Shown piece after piece: positions 23,002-30,258 of a stretch of DNA of 30,890 bases; the stretch's first letter is position 1; each line of letters opens with the position of its first letter. The notes beneath the pieces were generated by a model. The model worked only from the letters and a program-made list of their open reading frames with translations, was not told the origin of the DNA and made no database searches. Made by a program: the position numbers and the translations under genes. Source of the DNA: Sulfuricurvum sp. (GTDB lineage: Bacteria; Campylobacterota; Campylobacteria; Campylobacterales; Sulfurimonadaceae); assembly GCA_024635855.1 (NCBI GenBank), contig JAGXHZ010000148.1:1-30890 (forward strand). Direction: 5' to 3'.

Positions 23002-23256
23002 TTAGGCTTTTTTTGGAACTTTTTGGTACAAGTTGCACCAGCCTTCGGCTTTTATTTTTCCTCCTACCAGTTTACATTCGTTTGTACCCGCTAGAAAATG
23101 GAGGCACTCTTTGCATGTTTTGCCGTTGGTAGATTTGTCTTGATATTTTACGGACACTTTAGTCACTTTAGCATGTAATGGAGAAGTCAAAAAAGTGACT
23201 GCACCGATTGCCAACATATGTTTGAAAAAGCTTCTACGGGATAATGCTGTTGTCAT
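23002..23256 (-). CDS. High-potential iron-sulfur protein (HiPIP) with Tat signal
   Basis: HiPIPs are small periplasmic [4Fe-4S] electron carriers. The 84-residue precursor begins with a twin-arginine signal (LSRRSFFKHM, then a hydrophobic stretch to about LHA at residue 29), so it should be exported folded with its cluster by Tat. The mature part has four cysteines (Cys48, 51, 61, 74) in the HiPIP pattern: CKECLHF, CKLVGGKI and EGWC, after KYQDKS. At about 55 mature residues it is a small member. AAAGGATATAAA precedes the ATG. The gene sits alone between inverted repeats, with convergent or unrelated neighbours, and may be driven from the inward TATAAT of the right repeat. Confidence 0.88.
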   Translation of the reverse strand: MTTALSRRSFFKHMLAIGAVTFLTSPLHAKVTKVSVKYQDKSTNGKTCKECLHFLAGTNECKLVGGKIKAEGWCNLYQKVPKKA

Positions 23257-23418
23257 TTTATATCCTTTTCACAAATATCCTCATCTATTAAGATATTGTT
23301 TGATTAAATCATACAGCCATATCAATTTATATAGTATTATTTTTAATACGTAATAAATTTTTTTCATCACTTTAACGTTTTATATTTTTGAAATTGGAAG
23401 AGACAGGATATCTTACAG
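23257..23418. other. AT-rich leader region of the HiPIP gene
   Basis: No gene is seen in this part of the 298-base gap between HiPIP and fba. It holds several A/T-only -10-like strings on the minus strand (for example CTATATAAATTG near 23320-23332) and a small dyad GTATTA-TTTT-TAATAC (23334-23349). The remainder of the gap is the right repeat copy. Confidence 0.5.
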
Positions 23419-23536
23419 TTTATTATACTGCCTTCTTGAATGGTGATGTAATTATACGAGTGAAAGAAAGATGGATTCCGTAGAGCTACCGCACGTGAAG
23501 TACGGGACCTCAAAGAGGTTTTTGTGCCCTATAGGG
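23419..23536 (-). repeat. Right copy of the composite inverted repeat flanking the HiPIP gene
   Basis: Read on the minus strand from 23536: CCCTATAGGG (23527-23536), ACCTC-TTT-GAGGT hairpin (23507-23519), a 12-base-longer spacer than the left copy containing CACGTGCGGTAGC, then GAATCCATC (23470-23478) and the 21-base block (23419-23439) identical to the left copy. The TATAAT in it (23422-23427) points toward the HiPIP gene; on the plus strand the hairpin is followed by TTTTG, outward. Confidence 0.8.
23507..23523 (+). terminator. Hairpin with U-tract in the right repeat
   Basis: ACCTC-AAA-GAGGT followed by TTTT on the plus strand. It would stop plus-strand transcripts before they enter the antisense of fba. 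Confidence 0.5.
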
Positions 23537-23554
23537 GACGAGAAGGGAATAAAC

Positions 23555-24634
23555 TTAATTTCTATCTATCGCATTCAAATCATTAAACGCTACTTTTACA
23601 CGATTGATTAATGTTTTTTGTCCAGCTTGCAACCATTTACGAGGGTCATAATACTTTTTGTTTGGTTTGTCTTCCCCCTCAGGATTTCCGATTTGCCCTT
23701 GGAGGTAATCTTTGTATTTCTCATAATAATCTTTGACCCCTTCCCATGTTGCCCATTGGGTATCGGTGTCAATGTTCATTTTAATAACACCATAGCTAAT
23801 CGCTTCACGAATCTCTTCGAGTGTTGAGCCTGAACCGCCGTGAAAGACAAAATTTACAGGTTTAGATGCGGTACCAAATTTTTCTTGGATGTATTTTTGT
23901 GAGTTGTCCAAAATAATAGGGGTGAGAACAACGTTACCGGGTTTATAAACACCATGTACGTTTCCAAAAGATGCGGCAATCGTGAAATTTTTACTTACAA
24001 CCATGAGTTTTTCGTAGGCGTAGGCAACATCTTCAGGTTGGGTGTACAAAAGTGAATTATCGATATTACTATTGTCTACGCCATCTTCTTCCCCGCCGGT
24101 AACGCCCAGTTCGATTTCCAGTGTCATTCCGATTTTAGCCATTCGTTCCATATAGCGTACGCAGGTGGCAACATTTTCTTCTAAACTCTCTTCGGAGAGA
24201 TCAAGCATGTGGGAGCTGAAAAGTGGTTTGCCATATTGTGCGAAATGTTTTTCGCCTGCATCCAGCAGGGCATCAATCCATGGAAGAAGATGACGTGCGG
24301 CATGATCGGTATGCAAGACAACAGGAATCCCATACGCTTCTGCCATCATATGGACATGCAATGCACCACTGATTGCACCAACAATAGCTGCTTTTTCATT
24401 TTCGTTACTAAGTCCTTTTCCCGCATAGTAGCTTGCACCACCGTTGGAAAACTGGATGACGACGGGAGAGTTAACCACTTTGGCGGCTTCAAGAACCGCG
24501 TTGATTGAATCGGTTCCGACAACATTAACAGCAGGAAGAGCAAAGCCTTCTTGTTTTGCGATGGCAAAAAGAGTATATAAATCTTCGCCGAATACGACAC
24601 CTGGTTTGATTGAGTTTAAAATACGCATGGACAT
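23555..24634 (-). CDS. fba: Class II fructose-bisphosphate aldolase
   Basis: Zinc aldolase interconverting fructose 1,6-bisphosphate with two triose phosphates in glycolysis/gluconeogenesis. The 359-residue protein is the long class IIA (E. coli FbaA-like) form: FALPAVNVVGTDSINAVLEA, VVLHTDHAARHLLPW with the zinc His and catalytic Asp, LDLSEESLEENV, EIELGVTGGEEDGVD, FGNVHGVYKPGNV, FVFHGGSGSTLEEI and MNIDTDTQWA. The ATG at 24634 has GGAG seven to ten bases upstream. An extended -10 (TGCTATAAT) lies at 24666-24671. In other Campylobacterota fba follows peb4 on the same strand; here it is convergent and separated from it by the HiPIP cassette. Confidence 0.95.
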   Translation of the reverse strand: MSMRILNSIKPGVVFGEDLYTLFAIAKQEGFALPAVNVVGTDSINAVLEAAKVVNSPVVIQFSNGGASYYAGKGLSNENEKAAIVGAISGALHVHMMAEAYGIPVVLHTDHAARHLLPWIDALLDAGEKHFAQYGKPLFSSHMLDLSEESLEENVATCVRYMERMAKIGMTLEIELGVTGGEEDGVDNSNIDNSLLYTQPEDVAYAYEKLMVVSKNFTIAASFGNVHGVYKPGNVVLTPIILDNSQKYIQEKFGTASKPVNFVFHGGSGSTLEEIREAISYGVIKMNIDTDTQWATWEGVKDYYEKYKDYLQGQIGNPEGEDKPNKKYYDPRKWLQAGQKTLINRVKVAFNDLNAIDRN

Positions 24635-24665
24635 GATTACTCCGTACTGAATAAAAATAATCTTT

Positions 24666-24671
24666 ATTATA
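24666..24671 (-). promoter_or_regulatory. Extended -10 promoter of fba
   Basis: Minus strand TGCTATAATAAAG, a good extended -10 box, 32 bases from the fba ATG. Confidence 0.6.
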
Positions 24672-24702
24672 GCAGACCTTGCGCCTATATGCTCTTTAGA
24701 TG

Positions 24703-24711
24703 TGCTAAAAT
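24703..24711 (+). promoter_or_regulatory. Possible extended -10 box of the M23 peptidase gene
   Basis: TGCTAAAAT in ATGTGCTAAAATGAG, about 46 bases before the GTG start, in the 123-base gap between divergent fba and the peptidase gene. Confidence 0.35.
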
Positions 24712-24757
24712 GAGAGGATTAGAATTTATAGAATGATGTTAAAAGGGTTAGTAGAGA

Positions 24758-26128
24758 GTGCTAAAATCGATTATTTTTTTACTGTGCAGCATTATCCTTG
24801 TCCGTGGAGAAAATTTACTGCCATTTTACGCACTTGCTCAACCGCTCGAAAAAGATTCACGTCGATTGATTCAGTTAAATGAAGCATTTTTAGAGACAGA
24901 AGAACCAAAAATTATTGCAAATTATTGCAAAGATGTTCAGGAAACATTACTTTTGGGGGAGTCATTACGAGAGCCTTCTAAAAAAGATAAAGGCAAACTA
25001 AGTGCTTATCTTCAGAAATTACGCTCATTGTCTTTACGTCAAGAGGTTATTTATCAACTGTATCGAAAATCATTACTGGGTGCGATTGAGACGAAGGATA
25101 AACAAAAATTCGAGCACTTGGCATCTATTGAATTAGAGCCTTTACATCAGCCGCGTGTTCGTTTAGAGGCGATAGCTTTTTATCAAAAAAACTTTTCTGA
25201 TCATCCGATTAAAAATTTGGATTCTTTGTGCAAGGAACAAGCCTTAGAAGCTAAAAGTATCCAGTTTTCAATGGATCAAGAGCAGGCGTATGAGGAGCAT
25301 TTGAGAATTTTAAAGCGTTCCGAGGTGCGAGGAATTAAACGAACGGCTAAAATAGGCTCAAGAAACAGTGTTATTGTTGTAGGCGAGCGCAATGCCAAAG
25401 GTGAGATGGTATTTGAAGCAGAAAATCTCAATCCTTATTTAGTGACACTGTCATTAGATTTTGAAAAACTGACCAATTTAAAAGCCAATCATTCGCTTCC
25501 ATTATACGTTGAGCTTCCAGGACGCACTAAAAAAGAAATTTTGACTCTTAGTCCCATTGTAAAATCATCACTAACAGATTATCAATCTTCCTACGGTTGG
25601 GTAAAGGGCTCGGCTTTTGCTTTGCACGATGATACGTATATCTATCGACTTCCGTTCGCTGAGGGAACAAACGTGCGGATATCACAAGGGTATAATGGAG
25701 GCTTATCGCATAAAGGATTGTCAGCTTACGCGATTGATTTTTCTCTTCCTATAGGGACTCCTATCTATGCAGCGCGTGAAGGAGACGTTGTCGGCGTGGA
25801 TGTAAGTAATAATTTTGGGGGACCATCACCGCAGTACCGCACGTTTATGAACTATGTCAACATTCGGCATAGTGATGGAACGCTGGGAAATTATTATCAC
25901 CTTAAAGTGGGAGGCTCAGCGGTTAAAATTGGAGACGTAGTGAAAAAAGGGCAGTTGATTGCGTATTCTGGAAATACGGGGTATACCACAGCTCCGCATT
26001 TGCATTTTAGTGTCAGCAAGGTTGATCCTGTATCGATGCGTCGACCGATGAATCTACCCATTAAAATACAAACACTGCAAGGAATTGTGAGCTATCCGCA
26101 TGAAGGTGAACATTATACGGTACAATAA
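24758..26128 (+). CDS. M23 family (LytM-type) metallopeptidase
   Basis: A 456-residue exported protein with a C-terminal zinc endopeptidase domain that cuts peptidoglycan cross-links or regulates such enzymes. The N-terminus MLKSIIFLLCSIILVRGEN is a signal peptide. Residues about 25-260 contain helical and beta-rich segments with no motif I recognise. The M23 domain (about 290-440) has SHKGLSAYAIDFSLPIGTPI with His318 and Asp327 as zinc ligands and HLHF with His414 and His416, so it is catalytically complete. The Hx8D spacing is longer than in LytM-type enzymes (HxxxD) but is seen in a known branch with an AYAIDF motif. The GTG start has only a weak GTAGAGA upstream. Cell-shape or division roles are possible. 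Confidence 0.85.
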   Translation: MLKSIIFLLCSIILVRGENLLPFYALAQPLEKDSRRLIQLNEAFLETEEPKIIANYCKDVQETLLLGESLREPSKKDKGKLSAYLQKLRSLSLRQEVIYQLYRKSLLGAIETKDKQKFEHLASIELEPLHQPRVRLEAIAFYQKNFSDHPIKNLDSLCKEQALEAKSIQFSMDQEQAYEEHLRILKRSEVRGIKRTAKIGSRNSVIVVGERNAKGEMVFEAENLNPYLVTLSLDFEKLTNLKANHSLPLYVELPGRTKKEILTLSPIVKSSLTDYQSSYGWVKGSAFALHDDTYIYRLPFAEGTNVRISQGYNGGLSHKGLSAYAIDFSLPIGTPIYAAREGDVVGVDVSNNFGGPSPQYRTFMNYVNIRHSDGTLGNYYHLKVGGSAVKIGDVVKKGQLIAYSGNTGYTTAPHLHFSVSKVDPVSMRRPMNLPIKIQTLQGIVSYPHEGEHYTVQ

Positions 26129-26174
26129 GATTTAGAAGTTAAATTTTACACTACAAAAAATCGGAGTATATAGA

Positions 26175-27761
26175 ATGCTTAACACAGTTAAATCAAAAGT
26201 AATTTTTTCCATATTAGTCTTTAGTGCTTTGGGAGTAGGGGCTATTTATGGCTATTTGAGCCTAACATTCAACGATTTTTCCAATGCAACTGCCAAGCGT
26301 TCTTTGGGTATGTTAAGCCAATCAATTTTTCAAACATTAACGCAAAGTATGTTGGCAGGTGATCCGAAAGTTGTTGCTGAAACAATTGAAGCGGCTAAGG
26401 GGATTGAGGGCATTACCGATATTAAAATTGAACGCTCTAAGGCTGTAAATGAGTTATTTGGTTCTCATGGAACTTCAAGTGATGATGTGCTTATTAAAAA
26501 AGTCTTCGAAACTAAAAAATCCGAGGTTGTAGAAAATCAAGAGTCAGGACACACTATTCGACTCCTTCAGCCTCTGATTGCGGAAGATAAATGTCTTGCT
26601 TGTCATACGAATGTTCAAGTAGGAGATACTCTTGGTGTTATGGACTTGGTTATTTCGTTAGAAAAAAATGATGAAGCAATTGATAAAACACAAAATATTT
26701 TATTGATGGCATTAGGGGTTGGTGTTATCGCTTTTGTTCTAGTATTAAATCTCTTTTTTGGTCGAGAAGTAATAATCCCGCTTTCTGGCTTGCGTACTCG
26801 TATTGCTGAATTGGTCAGCGGAGACAAAGATTTAACCAAACGACTCGAAGTGACGAAAAAAGATGAGTTTGCGGAAGCTGCAATATCCGTTAATAACTTT
26901 GTAGAGATGATTCAAGAAACCATTAATGAGGTAAAGTCATTAGGCAAACAAAATGTAATGATTGCTTCGACGATTACTCAAGCAACGCAAAATATTTTAT
27001 CAGGAGTGGAAAAAGAGCGCTCGATTGTTGAAGCAACAACCCAAAAAAGTCAGTCAATCAAAGAGATACTCTCTGCTGCAATGGCAATATCAGAACAGAC
27101 GCAAAGAAACATCTCTAATTCTAATGATGAGCTTTTAAGTGCAAAAGATGCATTGGATCGTCTTGTGAATGAAGTAGAAGGCTACATAGAAACAGAAAAT
27201 GATATGTCTGCCCGATTGGTAGGTCTGCGTCAAGATGCCCAACAAGTTAAAAGTGTTCTTGGTGTGATTAAAGAGATAGCCGATCAAACCAATCTTTTGG
27301 CGTTGAATGCGGCAATCGAAGCAGCACGTGCCGGTGAGCATGGACGAGGGTTTGCTGTAGTTGCTGATGAGGTGCGTAAACTTGCTGAGCGAACGCAAAA
27401 AAGTTTGACAGAAATTGAAGTCAATGTTGGGACGATTGTTCAATCCATCAACGATGTAAGTGATACGATTGCTGAAAATGCGACCAATATGAATGGATTG
27501 ACAACAATATCACTAGAAGTTGAAGCAAAGATTTCGACAACCTCTCAAGAAATGGAAAATTCAGTCGTAATTGCTAAAAAATCTTATAAAGATTCGATAG
27601 AAATGGTGGAAAATATTGAATGGATCATTGAAAAAATATCCCAGATTAATGATGTTTCACAATCCAATCAAAAAAGTGTTGAAAATATCGAGGGAGATTC
27701 TGAGAAGCTTTTGCGTGTTGCTCAATCATTGCAAGCGCGTATTAATGAGTTTAAAAGTTAA
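26175..27761 (+). CDS. Methyl-accepting chemotaxis protein with a periplasmic haem-c motif
   Basis: A 528-residue transmembrane chemoreceptor. TM1 is about residues 10-31, TM2 about 172-194, with a periplasmic domain of about 140 residues between them. That domain contains [10 protein letters not shown], a c-type haem attachment motif (Cys140, Cys143, His144), so it probably senses redox state, oxygen or a small gas through a covalent haem. A HAMP domain follows (about 195-250, [21 protein letters not shown]), then the signalling coiled coil with the conserved tip [20 protein letters not shown] and [18 protein letters not shown] (about 368-408). No C-terminal CheR/CheB docking pentapeptide is visible. 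CGGAG lies before the ATG, 47 bases after the peptidase gene. Confidence 0.92.
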   Translation: MLNTVKSKVIFSILVFSALGVGAIYGYLSLTFNDFSNATAKRSLGMLSQSIFQTLTQSMLAGDPKVVAETIEAAKGIEGITDIKIERSKAVNELFGSHGTSSDDVLIKKVFETKKSEVVENQESGHTIRLLQPLIAEDKCLACHTNVQVGDTLGVMDLVISLEKNDEAIDKTQNILLMALGVGVIAFVLVLNLFFGREVIIPLSGLRTRIAELVSGDKDLTKRLEVTKKDEFAEAAISVNNFVEMIQETINEVKSLGKQNVMIASTITQATQNILSGVEKERSIVEATTQKSQSIKEILSAAMAISEQTQRNISNSNDELLSAKDALDRLVNEVEGYIETENDMSARLVGLRQDAQQVKSVLGVIKEIADQTNLLALNAAIEAARAGEHGRGFAVVADEVRKLAERTQKSLTEIEVNVGTIVQSINDVSDTIAENATNMNGLTTISLEVEAKISTTSQEMENSVVIAKKSYKDSIEMVENIEWIIEKISQINDVSQSNQKSVENIEGDSEKLLRVAQSLQARINEFKS

Positions 27762-27782
27762 GCGCACTAAGTTAATCTTTGA

Positions 27783-27788
27783 TATGAT
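27783..27788 (+). promoter_or_regulatory. Possible -10 box of the aroK operon
   Basis: TATGAT in TTTGATATGATTACACC, 32 bases before the aroK ATG, in a 59-base gap after the chemoreceptor gene. Confidence 0.35.
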
Positions 27789-27820
27789 TACACCTTAATA
27801 ATTTAAATTTTTGGTATGTC

Positions 27821-28333
27821 ATGAAAAATATTGTGTTAATCGGATTTATGGGAGTTGGCAAGGGATCGATTGCGCGGGCGATGGTGAAGCATACGGCGAT
27901 GATGGCACTGGATACGGATGACATTATTGAGAGTATTGAAAATCGATCGGTCAAAACAATTTTTGCTACGGATGGCGAAGAATATTTTCGTAATCTAGAG
28001 CGTAAGATAGCGCGCTGGCTAAAGAAAAAAGTGACGGGGACGATCATCTCTACCGGTGGCGGTTTTTTCAAAGTTCCGGCATTAAAAAAAGTAGGGACAA
28101 TTGTTTTATTAAATGCCCCTTTTGATACGATTTACGAACGTATTGAGGCTCATCCGGATGCGGCAAAAAAGTTTAAAAAGCGCCCTTTATTTAAAGACAT
28201 TGAAAAAGCTCGTGCTTTGTATGAAGAGAGACTCCCGCAATATTTAAATGTTGCGGATATTGTGATTGATGTGAGTGATAAAACGGTGGATGCGATTGCA
28301 AAAGAGATTATAAAAAAGGGTAAAAAACGATGA
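27821..28333 (+). CDS. aroK: Shikimate kinase
   Basis: AroK phosphorylates shikimate on the way to chorismate. The 170-residue protein has the family layout: P-loop GFMGVGKGSIARA (Gly8-Ser16, Lys14), LDTDDIIE with the shikimate-binding Asp pair, FRNLERKIARW with the catalytic-site Arg, IISTGGGFF (GGG motif) and the lid KKRPLF with a conserved Arg. The P-loop reads GKGS where shikimate kinases usually have GKST or GKSS; the same GKG[TS] form occurs in adenylate kinases, so ATP binding should be retained. The start has a poor ribosome-binding site. The gene overlaps the next one by four bases (ATGA). Confidence 0.92.
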   Translation: MKNIVLIGFMGVGKGSIARAMVKHTAMMALDTDDIIESIENRSVKTIFATDGEEYFRNLERKIARWLKKKVTGTIISTGGGFFKVPALKKVGTIVLLNAPFDTIYERIEAHPDAAKKFKKRPLFKDIEKARALYEERLPQYLNVADIVIDVSDKTVDAIAKEIIKKGKKR

Positions 28334-28746
28334 AAACGATATTGATATTTCTTCTAACACTTTCTACGCTTTTTGGTGGAGAGATCAAATGGGAAAAAGA
28401 TTATGCAACAGCACTCAAGCAAGCCAAAGCACTGCATAAACCAATGATGTTTATTATTTCAAATCACAATTGCCGCTATTGCGTTCAGTTGGAATCAACA
28501 ACACTCAAAGATCCAAAAGTGATTCAAAAAATTAATACCAATTATGTAGCAGCTATTGTGTATGTGGATGAAAATCCTTTATTTCCTCGTGAGCTTTATG
28601 TGGGCGGAACTCCTGCAACATGGTTTATCAAAGGAAATGCTGAACCAATGTTTGAGCCACTGATGGGTGCTATTGATGCAACAAGCTTTCTTAAAGCACT
28701 TGACATTGTGAGCAGTGAACACGCTAAATTACCAGTGAAAAAGTAA
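28330..28746 (+). CDS. Periplasmic thioredoxin-fold protein
   Basis: A 138-residue protein with a signal peptide (MKTILIFLLTLSTLFGG, cleavage near 17) and a thioredoxin-like domain: WEKDYATALKQAKALHKPMM, FIISNHNCRYCVQLE with a CRYC active site (Cys48, Cys51), NYVAAIVYVDE and VGGTPATWFIKG with the cis-Pro loop (TP). This is the thioredoxin_7/SoxW-like type that acts in disulfide reduction or isomerisation in the periplasm, perhaps for cytochrome c or other exported proteins. The exact partner is not evident. It overlaps aroK by four bases and precedes hisD by 13, so it is embedded in a biosynthetic operon. Confidence 0.82.
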   Translation: MKTILIFLLTLSTLFGGEIKWEKDYATALKQAKALHKPMMFIISNHNCRYCVQLESTTLKDPKVIQKINTNYVAAIVYVDENPLFPRELYVGGTPATWFIKGNAEPMFEPLMGAIDATSFLKALDIVSSEHAKLPVKK

Positions 28747-28759
28747 AAGAGGATAGATT

Positions 28760-30052
28760 ATGGTTAATATTCGAACAAGTGACAGTAATTTTCAAACGGT
28801 TTTTGATGAGCTTTTAAATCGTGGAAAGATGGATATGGAGCATGTCGCAAGTATCGTTAAAACGATTATTGATGAAATCCGTATCAATAAAGATATGGCA
28901 TTGATGACTCATATCGCACAATTTGATCGTTGGACACCCACAAGCGGTTCTGAATTAAAAATCAATGCAGACGATATGAAAACGGCATACGACGAACTTG
29001 AACCTACATTAAAATCGGCACTTCATTTAGCGTATGATCGTATTCGTGCCTATCACGAAAAACAGCTTCCGCGAAGTTGGTTCGATACCGAAGCCAATGG
29101 GACGATTTTGGGACAGAAAGTGACTCCGGTTGATCGAGCAGGTTTGTATATTCCAGGGGGAAAGGCAGCGTATCCAAGTTCGCTTTTGATGAATGTCATT
29201 CCTGCTCAGGTTGCGGGGGTAGAACATATTGTTGTATGTACTCCAACGCCAGATAATGAGCCCAATGCTCTTTTGCTTGCAGCGTGTCATTTGTGTGGTG
29301 TGAGTGAAGTGTTTAAAGTCGGTGGTGCCAGTGCGATAGCGGCAATGGCGTATGGAACACAAAGTATCCCTAAGGTGGATGTGATTACGGGTCCGGGAAA
29401 TATTTTTGTAGCAACGGCAAAAAAAATGGTGTTTGGTGAAGTAAATATCGATATGATCGCAGGTCCTAGTGAGATTGGAGTTTTGGCAGATGATTCGGCT
29501 AATCCTGAGCATATTGCAATTGATTTACTATCACAAGCAGAACACGATGAAATGGCAAGCTCAATCTTGATAACTCCATCCCAAGCATTTGCAGACGCGT
29601 GTGCACTTGAAATCGAAATATGGCTGAAAAAGCTTCCTCGTGAAGAGATTGCACGAAAATCAATCGAAGAGCGTGCCGCAATTATCGTTACCGAGTCGAT
29701 GGAAGAAGCGGTCAAGCTAATGAATTGCATTGCACCTGAGCACTTAGAAGTAGCGACGAATAATCCGTTTGAGCTTTTGGCATCTATCAAACATGCAGGA
29801 GCGATATTTTTAGGTCATAACACTCCTGAAGCAATCGGTGATTATGTGGCAGGACCTAATCATACGTTACCTACAGGGGGTACGGCTAAGTTTTACTCAC
29901 CTCTTGGGGTTGAAAACTTTATGAAAAAATCTTCTATTATTGCTTTTTCGAAGCAAGCAATCAACGAGATTGGTGAAGCATGTGCTTTGATAGCTCACAC
30001 CGAAGGTCTTGGCGCACATGAGGCATCCGTTCGCTGTCGATTAGATAAATAA
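28760..30052 (+). CDS. hisD: Histidinol dehydrogenase
   Basis: HisD catalyses the last two steps of histidine synthesis, oxidising L-histidinol to L-histidine with NAD+ and zinc. The 430-residue protein is full length. Motifs: DRAGLYIPGGKAAYPSSLLM, EVFKVGGASAIAAMAYGT, VDVITGPGNIFVATAKK, IDMIAGPSEIGVLAD, IDLLSQAEHDEMAS (Gln and His zinc ligands), IAPEHLEVATN with the catalytic Glu-His, and AGPNHTLPTGGTAKFYSPLG. GAGGA lies ahead of the ATG. Other his genes are not adjacent, so histidine genes appear dispersed, as is common in this phylum. Confidence 0.96.
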   Translation: MVNIRTSDSNFQTVFDELLNRGKMDMEHVASIVKTIIDEIRINKDMALMTHIAQFDRWTPTSGSELKINADDMKTAYDELEPTLKSALHLAYDRIRAYHEKQLPRSWFDTEANGTILGQKVTPVDRAGLYIPGGKAAYPSSLLMNVIPAQVAGVEHIVVCTPTPDNEPNALLLAACHLCGVSEVFKVGGASAIAAMAYGTQSIPKVDVITGPGNIFVATAKKMVFGEVNIDMIAGPSEIGVLADDSANPEHIAIDLLSQAEHDEMASSILITPSQAFADACALEIEIWLKKLPREEIARKSIEERAAIIVTESMEEAVKLMNCIAPEHLEVATNNPFELLASIKHAGAIFLGHNTPEAIGDYVAGPNHTLPTGGTAKFYSPLGVENFMKKSSIIAFSKQAINEIGEACALIAHTEGLGAHEASVRCRLDK

Positions 30053-30201
30053 ATTTTTTTTATTCTTCCATTCCCCTGTGCGGGAAAAATCTCCAAACGG
30101 TTACATATCAAAAAGTTATAGCAAAAAGGTGTTGCCTTTTAGTTTCGGTTAAACCTTATTTGGTTAATATCAGCTCAGCAGAAATGCCATTATAAGCCTA
30201 T
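30053..30201. other. Intergenic region between hisD and the ferredoxin-type gene
   Basis: No gene is seen. Two small hairpins are present: TTCCC-CTGTGC-GGGAA (30072-30087 approximately) and AAAAGG-TGTTG-CCTTTT (30124-30140 approximately); neither has a plus-strand U-tract. Three GGTTA-containing strings (ACGGTTACAT, TCGGTTAAACC, TTGGTTAATA) occur within about 75 bases and could be a regulator site for the downstream gene. Confidence 0.35.
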
Positions 30202-30207
30202 TATAAT
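30202..30207 (+). promoter_or_regulatory. -10 box of the ferredoxin-type gene
   Basis: TATAAT in CCTATTATAATGAC, 51 bases before the ATG; AAGGAG lies five bases before the start codon. Confidence 0.55.
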
Positions 30208-30258
30208 GACAATAGATAATTATTATTCTATTAAGAAATAGGAATTCAAGGAGAATAT

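Noticed and set aside
23480..23500. CACGTGCGGTAGC in the right repeat as a group II intron remnant
   Set aside because: A short string recalls group II intron sequences, but no domain V or reverse transcriptase is present and hairpin constraints alone can explain it.
29287..29790. Minus-strand open frame of 167 codons inside hisD
   Set aside because: Fully antisense to strongly conserved HisD motifs; serine-rich composition is that of a shadow frame.
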